A stretch of DNA of 64,000 nt from Paludibaculum sp. (lineage in GTDB: Bacteria > Acidobacteriota > Terriglobia > Bryobacterales > Bryobacteraceae), in contig JARKQJ010000145.1 in the NCBI GenBank assembly GCA_029973955.1, positions 1 through 64,000 of the forward strand, written 5' to 3'. Of this stretch, positions 17,669 through 27,330 are shown one piece after another. Under the pieces are notes generated by a model. The model ran no database searches and was not told the DNA's origin. It was given only the letters and a program-made list of their open reading frames with translations. Every line of letters starts with the position of its first letter. Within the stretch, counting starts at the first letter, position 1. The position numbers and the translations under genes are program-made.

Positions 17669-20600
17669 ATGTCAAAAGATCGCTCGTCGGTGCAGAACAG
17701 GGGCCGCAATTCGGCGGGCCTTTCAATGGGAAGAGTTCTGGTGGCTTGCTTGGCGCTATCCGGCACGGCGGTGCCCAGCCTCGGGCAAGAGTTTCGTGCG
17801 ACGGTCAGTGGCGTGGTGACCGACGCGTCTGGCGCGGCGGTGGCCGGGGCGCAGGTAGCCGTGGTGGAGACGAACACGAATGTCCGGACGGCCACAAAGG
17901 CCGCAGAGAATGGGCACTTCACCATCCCGTTCCTCCTCCCGGGGGATTACGAACTGACGGTGATGGCCCCCGGGTTCAAGGAGTTCCAGCGGAGAGGGTG
18001 GCGGCTGAGCGCCGGGGAGAATCCCGTAATTGACGCGAAGCTGGAGGTGGGGGATTCGAAGCAGATGGTGGTGGTTTCCGCGGACATCCCGCTGATCAAC
18101 CTGGAGAACGGGTCTGTCGGGACGACGATCACGGCGCGAGAAGTGGAGGACCTGCCGCTGAACGGGGGGACGCCGATCATGATGGCGTCGCTGGCGATGG
18201 GCGTGATTTCCACGGCACAGCCTTCGGAAGTGCAGCCGTTCAGTTCGGGTGGCGGGGCGAGCTGGAGCATCGGCGGCGCGCCCTCACAGCAGAACGAGCT
18301 GCTGCTGGATGGCGTGCCGAATGCGACGTGGGATGGGCGGTTGGCGTACAGCCCGCCGCGGGACGCGGTGCAGGAGGTGCGGCCGAAGGTGTTCGAAACG
18401 GACTCTGCGTTCGGGCACTCCGGCGCGGGCACCGTGAATCAGATTCTGCGCAGCGGGACAAACCGCGTGAACGGTTCGGCGTACTGGATCAACAAGCCGA
18501 ATCCGCTGGCTGCGAACAATTTCTTCAACAACAAGAACGGGCTGGCGTCACCGGTGACGCATTACAACCAGTACGGAGGGACGCTGGGCGGGCCGCTGGT
18601 GCTTCCGAAGGTGTTCAACGGGAAAGACAAGCTGTTCTGGTTCTTCGCATTTGAGGGCATGCAACTCTCTCAGCCGGGTACGGCGTTCATGTCGGTGCCG
18701 ACCGACGCTGAGCGGCAAGGCGACTTCTCGAAGATCCTGGCGGCGAAGACGGTGGTCTACAACCCTTACAGCGCGGTGCAGAACGGAACGGTGATCACGC
18801 GCACGGCGTTTCCGAACAACAGGATTCCGGCGTCGATGCTGAGCGGGATCGCGCAGAGCTACCTGCCGTATTTCCCCAAGCCGAACGTGGCGACGGCGCG
18901 TGTGGACGACTTCGAGAACTTCGGCACGAACAACATCACTCGGGATGGGTTCTCGAACGAACTGGGACGGCTGGATTGGAACGCCAGCGAGAGATGGCGG
19001 ACGTACTTCAACATCCGGCACACGGACTATTCGCAGTCGAAGGACGACTGGTATCAGAACGAAGCCACGGGCTCAAACCTGAGCCGCTCGAACTGGGGCG
19101 GAAGCGTGGACCAGGTGTACATGGTGAATCCGCAGAACATCCTGAACCTACGAGTGAATTTCACTCGGATGTTCGAAGACCATTCGGCGCCGAGCTATGG
19201 CTTCGATCCGTCGAAACTGGGATACCCGTCCTACATCGCTTCCAATTCGCCCTATCTGCAGATGCCGAGCGTGACCTTTGCGACGAGCACGACGGGCTAC
19301 CGGACGCTGGGCCAGAATGGCGCGAACACGCTGCCGTCGCAGTCGCTGCAGTTCTTTGGCACATGGAGCGGAATGCGGGGCTCGCACCAGTGGAAGGCGG
19401 GCGGAGACGCGCGGCAGTACCGGTTGAACATTACGAATTACGGGCGGTCGACGGGGGAGATGGGGTTCACGGCGAACACGTGGGTGCGGTCGGCGAGCAA
19501 CGCATCGTCGACGGTGGCGAAGGGGCAGGACCTGGCGTCGTTCCTGCTGGGGCTGCCGACGGGCGGGAGCTATGAGCTGAACAGCTCGGCCATGTATTAC
19601 GAGTATTACGGCGCGTTGTTCGTGCAGGACGACTGGCGGATCCGGCGGAACCTGACTCTGAATCTGGGGCTGCGCTGGGAGCGGGACCTCCCCTATAACG
19701 AGCGCTGGGCGCGGACGAACAACGGCTTCGCGTTCAATACGCCGAACCCGCTGGAACCGGCGGCGACGGCGGCCTACGCGAAAGCGCCGCATCCGCTGCT
19801 GCCGGCGGATCAGTTCAAGGTTCCGGGGGGATTGACGTTCGCCTCCATGGACGACAGAAGCATTTACAAGACGACGTCGATGTTCAGCCCGCGATTCGGG
19901 TTTGCCTGGTCGCCGGAACGGCTCCACGGCAAGACGGCCGTTCGCGGAGGCGTGGGCATGTTCGTCTCTCCGCTGACGATTGCGACGCTGCAGCCGACGG
20001 GGGCTTACTCCAGCAGCCCGCTGCAGACGCAAGCGGGCTATAGCCAGTCAACCTCACTGACGCCCTCCAACGACAGCTACCTGACGCCGTATGCGACTCT
20101 GGCCAACCCGTTCCCGGCCGGAATCGTGCAGCCGGCGGGCGCTTCGCAAGGCTTGCTGACGTTCACGGGACAGGCGATCAAGTTTCTGAACGCGGAGATG
20201 CAGAGCCCCTATGCGGTGCGCTGGACCTTCGGATTCCAGCAGTCGCTGGGCAAGAGCACGGCGTTGGACGTGGTTTACACAGGGAACCGGGCGCGGCGGA
20301 TCCCGATCACCTATACGCAGCTCAACGGTGTGCCGCTGAAGTACCTGAGTACATTGCCGGTGCGGGACCAGGACACAATTACGACGCTGACGGCTACACA
20401 TCCGAACCCGTTCTACGGGCTCCAAACCAGCCAGTCCACCAGCAAAACGATTCAGGTGAACCAGCTCCTGGGCCCTTATCCGGAGTTTCCAAACGGCAAC
20501 GGCAGCCCGGGCAGCAGCGGCGTGGTGGAGAACAACCAGACGATCGGCACGTCGTACTTCCACAGCCTCAACGTGAGGATCAGCAGGCGATTCTCGGGCG

Positions 20601-21247
20601 GGTTGCAGTTCACATTCAACTACATGCGGTCTACGCTGATCGAGCAGGCTTCGTGGCTGAATCCGGGTGAGGCGGAACTGGAGCGGAGAGTGTCGCCGTT
20701 CGACCGGCCGCATCGCTTTGTGTTCGGCGGCGTGTACGAGTTGCCGTTCGGGAAGCGCAAGCCAGTGAAGCTGAACGCGAAGTGGCTGGACACGATTGCC
20801 GGGGATTGGCGGATGAGCGGCACCTACACCTACCAGGTGGGCGGGCCCTTCCCGTGGCTGAACGGCAGCACAAACAACCCGGGCGACTACGTCTACCTGG
20901 GTGCGCCTCTGAACCTCAGCAACCGGAACGTGGACACGGCGGCGTTCGACACAACGGCATTCAAGACGCTCTCCACGGAGCAGTTCCAGTTCCGCCGGCG
21001 TACGTTCCCGACGACATTCCTGAGCCTGCGCGGCGACGGGACGAACGACATGAACGTGTCGTTGATGAAAGATTTTCGATTGACGGAGCGGGCGCGTTTC
21101 CAATTCCGGTGCGACGCCTACAACATACCGAACCACCCGGTGTTCGCCGCGCCGAACACGCAGGTGAACAACTCGTCGTTCGGCTACATCACGTCACAGG
21201 CAAACCGGCCGCGCACCGTGGCGTTCATGGCGCGGCTGGTTTTCTAG
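17669..21247 (+). CDS. Full-length Oar-like TonB-dependent receptor with N-terminal carboxypeptidase-regulatory-like domain
   Basis: A 1192-residue outer-membrane protein. After a signal peptide (GRVLVACLALSGTAVPSLG, residues 20-38) comes a CarboxypepD_reg/Cna-B-like beta-sandwich (SGVVTDASGAAVAGAQVAVV to about residue 125). A plug region follows with VEDLPLNGG and WSIGGAPSQQNELLLDG (residues 180-245), and then the barrel beginning around YGGTLGGPLVLPKVFNG. It ends AFMARLVF with terminal Phe. The ATG at 17669 has AAGAGG before it; an in-frame ATG 17 codons downstream also gives a signal peptide. Such proteins import large carbohydrates or peptides with TonB energy. It sits next to GH28 and GH38 enzymes on the opposite strand, so glycan fragments are plausible cargo. 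Confidence 0.9.
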   Translation: MSKDRSSVQNRGRNSAGLSMGRVLVACLALSGTAVPSLGQEFRATVSGVVTDASGAAVAGAQVAVVETNTNVRTATKAAENGHFTIPFLLPGDYELTVMAPGFKEFQRRGWRLSAGENPVIDAKLEVGDSKQMVVVSADIPLINLENGSVGTTITAREVEDLPLNGGTPIMMASLAMGVISTAQPSEVQPFSSGGGASWSIGGAPSQQNELLLDGVPNATWDGRLAYSPPRDAVQEVRPKVFETDSAFGHSGAGTVNQILRSGTNRVNGSAYWINKPNPLAANNFFNNKNGLASPVTHYNQYGGTLGGPLVLPKVFNGKDKLFWFFAFEGMQLSQPGTAFMSVPTDAERQGDFSKILAAKTVVYNPYSAVQNGTVITRTAFPNNRIPASMLSGIAQSYLPYFPKPNVATARVDDFENFGTNNITRDGFSNELGRLDWNASERWRTYFNIRHTDYSQSKDDWYQNEATGSNLSRSNWGGSVDQVYMVNPQNILNLRVNFTRMFEDHSAPSYGFDPSKLGYPSYIASNSPYLQMPSVTFATSTTGYRTLGQNGANTLPSQSLQFFGTWSGMRGSHQWKAGGDARQYRLNITNYGRSTGEMGFTANTWVRSASNASSTVAKGQDLASFLLGLPTGGSYELNSSAMYYEYYGALFVQDDWRIRRNLTLNLGLRWERDLPYNERWARTNNGFAFNTPNPLEPAATAAYAKAPHPLLPADQFKVPGGLTFASMDDRSIYKTTSMFSPRFGFAWSPERLHGKTAVRGGVGMFVSPLTIATLQPTGAYSSSPLQTQAGYSQSTSLTPSNDSYLTPYATLANPFPAGIVQPAGASQGLLTFTGQAIKFLNAEMQSPYAVRWTFGFQQSLGKSTALDVVYTGNRARRIPITYTQLNGVPLKYLSTLPVRDQDTITTLTATHPNPFYGLQTSQSTSKTIQVNQLLGPYPEFPNGNGSPGSSGVVENNQTIGTSYFHSLNVRISRRFSGGLQFTFNYMRSTLIEQASWLNPGEAELERRVSPFDRPHRFVFGGVYELPFGKRKPVKLNAKWLDTIAGDWRMSGTYTYQVGGPFPWLNGSTNNPGDYVYLGAPLNLSNRNVDTAAFDTTAFKTLSTEQFQFRRRTFPTTFLSLRGDGTNDMNVSLMKDFRLTERARFQFRCDAYNIPNHPVFAAPNTQVNNSSFGYITSQANRPRTVAFMARLVF

Positions 21248-21253
21248 AGCGGG

Positions 21254-22828
21254 CTACTGTAAAAGGGCGGCGGGTTGTGCGCCGCGTTCGAAGACAGCCG
21301 AGTGGCGCGCGGACGCAGCGCCGGCGCCGGTGAGTTGGATCCCCGCGGTCTTCGTGCCGATCAAGGTGAGGGACGAGGCGCCGGAAGCTGGCACATCGAT
21401 GGTGATGCCGGTGGAATCGGCAATGCTGTAGACGCTACCGGACTCCGGCAGGATACGGGTGTTGGCCACTTTGACGTTGCTGGCGAACTGAGCCTGGAAG
21501 CCCTGGCGGGCAGAGATCACGACACCGTCAAAGCGGATGTTCTCGACGGGCATCTCCGGCAGTCCGGTGAGTGCGATGGCGCGGCGGGCGCCGTTGCACA
21601 GGATGTTCGAGAAGAAGATGTTGCGGAAGCGCGGGGTTCCTTCGTCCACTGGCGGAATGGCGGCGGGCGCGGCGGAGGGGCCTTCGACTTCGTCGGGGGC
21701 CTGGCCGCCATAGCTCATGGTGAAGCCGATGGCGTCGGTGGGGATGTCCTTCATGGAGATATTGCGGTAGTAGATGTTCTCCACCACGCCTCCGCGGCCG
21801 CGCGTGCTTTTGAAGCGCAGGCCCTGGTCCGTACCGAGGAAGACGCAGTTGTCGACGAAGACGTTGCGGATGCCGCCGGACATTTCGCTGCCGATGGTGA
21901 CGCCGCCATGGCCGTGATAGACGGTGCAGCGGGAGATGACGATCTCCTCAGCGGCGCGGCCGCGGCGGCGCGCGGCGGGCCCGGCGCCGGACTTGAGGCA
22001 GATGGCGTCGTCGCCGACGTCGAAGCGGGAGTTGTAGACGACGACGCGGCGGCAGGCGTCGATGTCGAGGCCATCGCCGTTTTGGGAATACCAGGGATTG
22101 AGCACGGTGACGTTGCGGATGACCACATCCTCGGAGAGGAGCGGGTGAAGGTTCCAGTTCGGCGAGTTCTGGAAGGTGGGGCCATCCAGCAGCACTCGGC
22201 GGCAGTTTTCGATTTGCACCATGTGAGGGCGCATGGATGCGAGAGAGCCGGGCTGGAACGCGTCTTTGGCGGGGTACCAGAGATCGGCTTCCTTGTTCAG
22301 CGATCCGCCGGAGGCGAGCAGGGCCTTCCACTGGCCGGGCGTCATCTTGGATTTCTTCACGGGGCGCCAGGCGTCACCGGCGCCATCGACGATGCCGGGG
22401 CCAGTGATGGCGACGTTTTCCAGATTGCGGGCGGTGAGCGGGTGGACGACGCGCCGGGACCCGCTGGAATCGGTGACGGCGTAGTCTTCCAGGCGGCGAG
22501 AGAAGAGGAGGACGGCGCCGGATTCGAGGTGCAGGTCGATGTTGCTTTGCAGTTGGATGGGGCCGGTGAGCCAGAGGCCGCGGGGGACGATGACTCGGCC
22601 GCCGCCGGACTTGGCGCAGGTTTCGATGGCTTTGGCGAAGGCGGCGGTGTTGAGGGTCTGGCCGTCGCCGGCGGCGCCGTGGCTGGTGATGAGGCAGGTC
22701 CGGTTCGGGATTTCGGGGAGTTGCGGCGCGGCCATCTGGAAGGGCAGGTTGGCAGTGAGCTGCCCGAAGTCTTCCGGCGGCTGGGCGAAGCAGAGTGAAG
22801 CGGCGAACAGGAGCGAGATGCGTTTCAT
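21254..22828 (-). CDS. Glycoside hydrolase family 28 (polygalacturonase-like), secreted
   Basis: A 524-residue right-handed beta-helix enzyme with a signal peptide (MKRISLLFAASLCFAQ). Hallmarks of GH28 are visible in order: NGDGLDID with Asp about 252 in the NTD position (Thr replaced by Gly), VGDDAIC with Asp273/Asp274, GHGG with His307, and LRFKS in the place of RIK. The N-terminus contains the pectate-lyase-superfamily start HGAAGDGQTLNTAAF. The family hydrolyses pectin-type galacturonans or rhamnogalacturonans, and this bacterial subgroup often acts on exo-ends. A C-terminal beta extension of about 90 residues follows. It is co-directional with the GH38 gene, 10 bases upstream. Confidence 0.92.
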   Translation of the reverse strand: MKRISLLFAASLCFAQPPEDFGQLTANLPFQMAAPQLPEIPNRTCLITSHGAAGDGQTLNTAAFAKAIETCAKSGGGRVIVPRGLWLTGPIQLQSNIDLHLESGAVLLFSRRLEDYAVTDSSGSRRVVHPLTARNLENVAITGPGIVDGAGDAWRPVKKSKMTPGQWKALLASGGSLNKEADLWYPAKDAFQPGSLASMRPHMVQIENCRRVLLDGPTFQNSPNWNLHPLLSEDVVIRNVTVLNPWYSQNGDGLDIDACRRVVVYNSRFDVGDDAICLKSGAGPAARRRGRAAEEIVISRCTVYHGHGGVTIGSEMSGGIRNVFVDNCVFLGTDQGLRFKSTRGRGGVVENIYYRNISMKDIPTDAIGFTMSYGGQAPDEVEGPSAAPAAIPPVDEGTPRFRNIFFSNILCNGARRAIALTGLPEMPVENIRFDGVVISARQGFQAQFASNVKVANTRILPESGSVYSIADSTGITIDVPASGASSLTLIGTKTAGIQLTGAGAASARHSAVFERGAQPAALLQ

Positions 22829-22838
22829 GAGGTGTGGC

Positions 22839-25415
22839 CTAGTCCGGGATCAGGAGGCTGACGGGAGCGTAGCCGCGGAACGCGACTTTGAAACGGCCTT
22901 CGGTAACTGAGATGGGCGCGCCCTGAGGGACGCCGCGGAGATTGCAGGGCTGAACAGATTTGGGCCGGATGCCTTCAGGAAGGGTGATTTGCACGCCCTC
23001 GTCGCGGCCGCTCTGATCCCAAAGTCGGAGGAGTGTGCCGGGGCCGTCTGGATTGGGTCCGAAGGAGGTGACCACGACTCCGCCACGGGAAAGCTGGATG
23101 CCGGCGCGCTGGTTCGGAAGAGTGCCGGCAGGCCCATCGAAGACGGCGGCTTCCAGCGGGACGCGGGCTTCGAAAGAGGGCGTGACGATGCTGGCGGCGG
23201 CCTCGTATTGCTGGATGGGCCAAACGCGGATGCGGGAGGACCAGGAACCGCCGATCCATTGGGCGAAGTTGACTCCGAAGAGGTTGTTGAAGAGGTTGAC
23301 GTAAACTGCCGCGTCGGGCTGGCTGTAGGTCCTGGTGTAGCGATAGCCACCCGGCCGGCCGAGGCTGACGAGCGGCGAGTCGATGGGGCAGATGCCAAGG
23401 CCGAGCGTGCCGTCCAGGGCGGCGAGGCCAGTGTTGAGGGCGTAGATGTCGTGATTGGAGCCGTTTACGGTATCGGTGGCAGGATCGATCACGCCGCCGA
23501 TGCGGCCGAGGCGGAAGGAGGGCTGCTGAGGGCGAAGAGGAAGGCTGAGCCAGCCGGCCTCGGGGGCGGTGTCGGGCTGCTTGTCGCGGATGGCCCAGGC
23601 GAGGTCGATGTACGGCGAGTCGCGGTCCAGGCGAACTTCCAGGGTGATGCCTTGGCCGGCGAGCGTGGCGGTGGAGGTGACGGGGCCACGGTCGATCTTC
23701 AGAGTGAGGCCGGTGGCGCGGGTAATGGTGGTTTCGTCGAGCGGGACGTGCTGGCGGGCCATGTCGGGTTTGGCCCAGGAGAGAGTGAGGTCGAGGTACG
23801 CCTTCGTGTAGGTATCGATGTCGTTGTTGCCGAAGCGCTGGTGGAGGTATTGGCCGAAGCCCGGTGCGACGAGTTCACGGGCGGTGGATTTGTCGTAGAT
23901 GGAGCGGATGGAGCCCTCTTGGGGATCGAGCGTGACGCGGAAGCGGGTGTTTTCTATGACGTTGTCAGGAGCGGTCCCGGTTGCTGCGCCGGTGGGGGTG
24001 GCAGGGATGTAGGTCTTGTAGCCGAGGGGCGGGACGTCGCGTGCGATGAAGCGGAGGCGCGAGCCGATGCGCTGAACCGGGAGTGGCTGGCGCGTTTCGG
24101 CGTCCTGGAGGCCTTCGGCGGCGGTTTCCACTTCCACTGCGCCGTGGCGGGACCAGGGCAGGGGATTGAAGACGACAATGCGCAGACCTGCGGGCTGGAC
24201 CTGCGCGGCGAGGGCGGCCAGATTGCGCTTCATGCCGGGCGCCGTGATCTCTTCGACCGCGCGCGTGTAGGCCGCGTGCTCGTCCCAGGACTCTTCCATC
24301 GAACGGAAGCGGCCGGCGGCGAGGGCCCGCCGCCACTCGTCACCATAGACGCGCGGGCCGTATTTCTTGGAGTCCATGCCCCAGGTGTGCTCGCCGTAGA
24401 GGAGGCTCCTCTCGTAGGCCAGCGCGATGTCGGGCCGCGGGCCTGGATCGGCGCCCCAGGCGCGGAGAAGTGTTTCGAGCGAGTTGAGGGCGGCGATGCG
24501 GGGGCGCTCATTGCGGGCGCGTTTGGTGGCCACGGGCTGGCTCATGATGCCCTGGATCCAGGTGTCGGGCATGTCGCCGCGGACGGTGGGGATCTGCGGG
24601 CGAGTCTGCATGAGGGCATCGCGGAAATCGGAGAGGCGGCCGATGCGGACCTTGACGCCAGGGAGCTTGGAGCGCGCTTCGGCGAAGAGCTTTTCGATCT
24701 CGTCGGGGCGTGGGGGGCCATGGTTGTCGCCGGTGTGGATGAGAGCGAGCCAGACGGGGTACGGCCAGTCTGACGGCGGCACGAGGCCGGTGCCGTAGCC
24801 GCCGTGGGAGTACATGGTGAGGACGCGCGAGCGGTCCGGCCCTTCCCACCAGAAGAGACGCGGTACGTCGGGGCCGGAAGAGGCGGAGTTGCAGCCGAGA
24901 TGGAGAAACTCGACGCCGGAGTTGGCGAGGATCGTGGGGATGACCCAGGAGTGGCTGGGGACGTCGGTCATCTTGGCGTCGCGCGGGAGGGGCAGGCCGG
25001 CTTGGCGGGCCAGGTTCGAGGAGAAGCGCAGGCCGCGGACGAGGTCTTCGAGTTCGAGCGATTCCGTGTGCGTGGTGAAGGGAAGGGAGTGGGTGACGAA
25101 GCGGCCTTCGCGGAAGGCTTGAAGGACGCGGGCTTTGCGCGCGGGGTCCTGGCCGGGCCAGAGGATTTGGCTCATGGGCCAGCCGGGCAGGGTCCAGACG
25201 AACTGCTGCTCTGGCGGAAGCTGGCGGGAAGCATCGACGACAGTCAGGGCGTCGTCGATCATGGTGGTGCGGTACTTGGTGACGACGTTGGCGGCGAGGT
25301 CGGTGTAGCCGATGTCAAAGTGGGTCTTGTAGACGACGATCACTTCTTTCAGCGGGGCCTTCTGGGCGGAGAGTGCGGCGCTGGCCAGGGCGAGGAGGAG
25401 GAGGGTGCTGCGCAT
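22839..25415 (-). CDS. Glycoside hydrolase family 38-like protein (alpha-mannosidase N-terminal type), secreted
   Basis: An 858-residue exported protein (signal MRSTLLLLALASAALSA). The zinc-binding start of GH38 is present: VVYKTHFDIGYTD with His32 and Asp34. VPSHSWVIPTILANSGVEFLHLG, LFWWEGPDRSRVL and HTGDNHGPP follow in the first 250 residues. A middle helical domain (about 330-400) and a C-terminal beta-sandwich (from about 490, VIENTRFRVTLDPQEGSI) also fit GH38-type architecture. The variation in the catalytic Asp region suggests a divergent subgroup, possibly the DUF5054-like one, so substrate (alpha-mannoside or other) is uncertain. It lies directly upstream of GH28 in a probable two-gene operon. 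Confidence 0.85.
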   Translation of the reverse strand: MRSTLLLLALASAALSAQKAPLKEVIVVYKTHFDIGYTDLAANVVTKYRTTMIDDALTVVDASRQLPPEQQFVWTLPGWPMSQILWPGQDPARKARVLQAFREGRFVTHSLPFTTHTESLELEDLVRGLRFSSNLARQAGLPLPRDAKMTDVPSHSWVIPTILANSGVEFLHLGCNSASSGPDVPRLFWWEGPDRSRVLTMYSHGGYGTGLVPPSDWPYPVWLALIHTGDNHGPPRPDEIEKLFAEARSKLPGVKVRIGRLSDFRDALMQTRPQIPTVRGDMPDTWIQGIMSQPVATKRARNERPRIAALNSLETLLRAWGADPGPRPDIALAYERSLLYGEHTWGMDSKKYGPRVYGDEWRRALAAGRFRSMEESWDEHAAYTRAVEEITAPGMKRNLAALAAQVQPAGLRIVVFNPLPWSRHGAVEVETAAEGLQDAETRQPLPVQRIGSRLRFIARDVPPLGYKTYIPATPTGAATGTAPDNVIENTRFRVTLDPQEGSIRSIYDKSTARELVAPGFGQYLHQRFGNNDIDTYTKAYLDLTLSWAKPDMARQHVPLDETTITRATGLTLKIDRGPVTSTATLAGQGITLEVRLDRDSPYIDLAWAIRDKQPDTAPEAGWLSLPLRPQQPSFRLGRIGGVIDPATDTVNGSNHDIYALNTGLAALDGTLGLGICPIDSPLVSLGRPGGYRYTRTYSQPDAAVYVNLFNNLFGVNFAQWIGGSWSSRIRVWPIQQYEAAASIVTPSFEARVPLEAAVFDGPAGTLPNQRAGIQLSRGGVVVTSFGPNPDGPGTLLRLWDQSGRDEGVQITLPEGIRPKSVQPCNLRGVPQGAPISVTEGRFKVAFRGYAPVSLLIPD

Positions 25416-25420
25416 GGGAG

Positions 25421-26137
25421 TCAGGAAGGGATGTTCAGTCTGGCGGGCGTGATGGATTCAGCGAGCAGGCGATTGCGGACGGCTGCGGCGATGGATGCGG
25501 CGCCGGGGGTGTCGCTGTGGATGCAGAGAGTTTGGATGTCGCCGCGGCGGGCGAGTTGTAGGGCCTGGGCGGCGGCGTCATCCGGATGAGTGAGGAGTGA
25601 GCCGGGGCGCGAGCGGGGCATGAGGGAGCCGTCTTCGAGATAGGCTCGATCCGCGAAGGCTTCGGCGGCGGTGCGGAGGCCCATGTCGCGCCAGAGTCGG
25701 AGCGCCGGCTTGCCTGCCAGGCCGACGAGGATGGTGCGCGGGTTCCAGGCGATGACGGCGCGGCCGACCGCGGCGGCGATGCGCTGGTCCTTGGCGGCGT
25801 CGTTGTAGAGCGCGCCATGCGGCTTGACGTGGGTGAGTTCGACCCCGGCAGTGGCGGCGATTCTGCAGAGCATTTCGAGTTGGGCGATGAGGGTGGCTTC
25901 GATTTCAGCGTCGGTGAGCGGGAGAGAGAGGCGGCCGAAGTTGACGGGATCGGGATAACTGGGATGGGCACCGCAGGCGACATTCTGCTGTTTTGCCTGG
26001 CGGAGCGTGCGTTCGATGAGCGCCGGTGTGCCGGCGTGGGCTCCGCAGGAGACGTTGGCGGAGGTGATGAGCGGGAGCAGGAGCGATTCGTCGATGTCTT
26101 CGCGCTCGCCCATGTCGCAATTGAGGTCGATGGTCAT
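25421..26137 (-). CDS. pxpA: 5-oxoprolinase subunit A (LamB/YcsF family)
   Basis: A 238-residue LamB/YcsF-type TIM-barrel-like protein; with PxpB and PxpC it forms the ATP-dependent 5-oxoprolinase that turns pyroglutamate into glutamate. The start MTIDLNCDMGE is diagnostic, followed by NVSCGAHAGTPALI, VACGAHPSYPDPVNFGR and THVKPHGALYNDAAKD with its His cluster. The end PGSLLTHPDDA and TLCIHSDTPGA also match. ATG 26137 overlaps the TGA of the upstream MFS gene (ATGA). The family's usual length is about 245. Together with the upstream genes this completes the oxoprolinase set. Confidence 0.95.
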   Translation of the reverse strand: MTIDLNCDMGEREDIDESLLLPLITSANVSCGAHAGTPALIERTLRQAKQQNVACGAHPSYPDPVNFGRLSLPLTDAEIEATLIAQLEMLCRIAATAGVELTHVKPHGALYNDAAKDQRIAAAVGRAVIAWNPRTILVGLAGKPALRLWRDMGLRTAAEAFADRAYLEDGSLMPRSRPGSLLTHPDDAAAQALQLARRGDIQTLCIHSDTPGAASIAAAVRNRLLAESITPARLNIPS

Positions 26138-27330
26138 GAGAGTTCCGCGCCGCGGGTCTCCTTGAGGGCCAGCATTAGCATAGCGCCGGCGATGAAGAAG
26201 AGGGAGGTGAGGGTGAGGGCGGTGCCGATGCCGTAACGGTCTGCCGCAGCTCCGATGACGAGCGGAGCCATGGCGCCGCCGAGGGCGCGGCCGATGTTGT
26301 AGCAGAGGCCTTGCGCAGTGGCGCGGATGGAGAGCGGGAAGAGTTCGGCGAGCATGGCGCCGAAGACGCTGAAGTAGCCATGGCCGAAGAAGCCGATGAG
26401 CGGACCCATGATCATCAGTGCCAGGGGAGACTGGCCCCACAGCCCGTAAGCGGGGACCAGGACGGCCGCGGCGAGGACGAAGGTGACGAAGACGGGCTTG
26501 CGGCCGAAGCGATCGGCCAGGAAGCCGAAGGAGATGTAGCCGAAGAAAGCGCCGATCTGCATGGGGACGATCCAGCCGGTGGAGCGGACCAGGCCCATGC
26601 CGGCGCCGCCGCGCTCGACGGGGCTGGCGAGATAGGCGGGGATCCAGGTGAAGAGGCCCCAGTAGGCGAAGAGGATGGTGGTGGTGAGGAGTGTGGCGGT
26701 GAGGAAGGTGCGCGTGAGTGGGATGCGGAAGGGCGTCTTTTCGCGGCGAGTCCAAGTGGAGGGTTCGGGGACGCGGCGAAAACCCCAGAGAGCGATGAGT
26801 GCGGGCAGGATGCCGATGACGAAGAGCGCACGCCAACCGTAGCGGGGGAGGATGGCGGCGGAGAGAAGCGCGGCTAGGATGTAGCCGATAGCCCAGCCGG
26901 CCTGCATGAATCCGATGGCTTTGCCGCGATGCTGCGCGGGCCAGGTTTCGGCCACCAGAACGCTGCCGGCGGCCCACTCGCCGCCGAGTCCGAAGCCGAC
27001 CAGGGCGCGCCAGAAGACGAGTTGGGCGAGCGAGGAGGAGGTGGCGGTGCAGGCGGTGAAGATGGAGTAAGAGACGACCGACCAGATGAGAGAGCGAACG
27101 CGGCCGTAGCGGTCCGCCAGGTAGCCGAAAAGGCCGCCGCCGAGGCCGGAGGTGATCAGCGCCGCGGAGGCGATGGCGCCGGACTGCGAGCCGCTCAGAT
27201 GGAATTCGGAGGCGATGGCGGTGAGGGCGAAGGCATAGAGCATGACGTCCATGGCGTCGAGCAGCCAGCCGAGTTGAGCGGCGGCGAGGGTCTTCCACTG
27301 ATCGGCGCCGATGTCACGATACCAGGGCAC
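26134..27330 (-). CDS. MFS transporter of the sugar/aromatic-acid type within the 5-oxoprolinase operon
   Basis: A 398-residue 12-helix carrier. The family signatures are DRYGRVRSLIWS between helices 2 and 3, and GFGLGGEWAAGSVLVAETW at helix 4-5, as in the metabolite:H+ symporter subgroup. The start was set at GTG 27330 because AGGAGG lies 9 bases before it and because the first helix (AAQLGWLLDAMDVMLYAFAL) then begins near residue 16. The open frame upstream of it is only the shadow of pxpC. It overlaps the pxpC end by 17 bases and the pxpA start by four. The arrangement suggests that it brings in 5-oxoproline or a precursor, although the sequence does not prove this. Confidence 0.88.
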   Translation of the reverse strand: MPWYRDIGADQWKTLAAAQLGWLLDAMDVMLYAFALTAIASEFHLSGSQSGAIASAALITSGLGGGLFGYLADRYGRVRSLIWSVVSYSIFTACTATSSSLAQLVFWRALVGFGLGGEWAAGSVLVAETWPAQHRGKAIGFMQAGWAIGYILAALLSAAILPRYGWRALFVIGILPALIALWGFRRVPEPSTWTRREKTPFRIPLTRTFLTATLLTTTILFAYWGLFTWIPAYLASPVERGGAGMGLVRSTGWIVPMQIGAFFGYISFGFLADRFGRKPVFVTFVLAAAVLVPAYGLWGQSPLALMIMGPLIGFFGHGYFSVFGAMLAELFPLSIRATAQGLCYNIGRALGGAMAPLVIGAAADRYGIGTALTLTSLFFIAGAMLMLALKETRGAELS

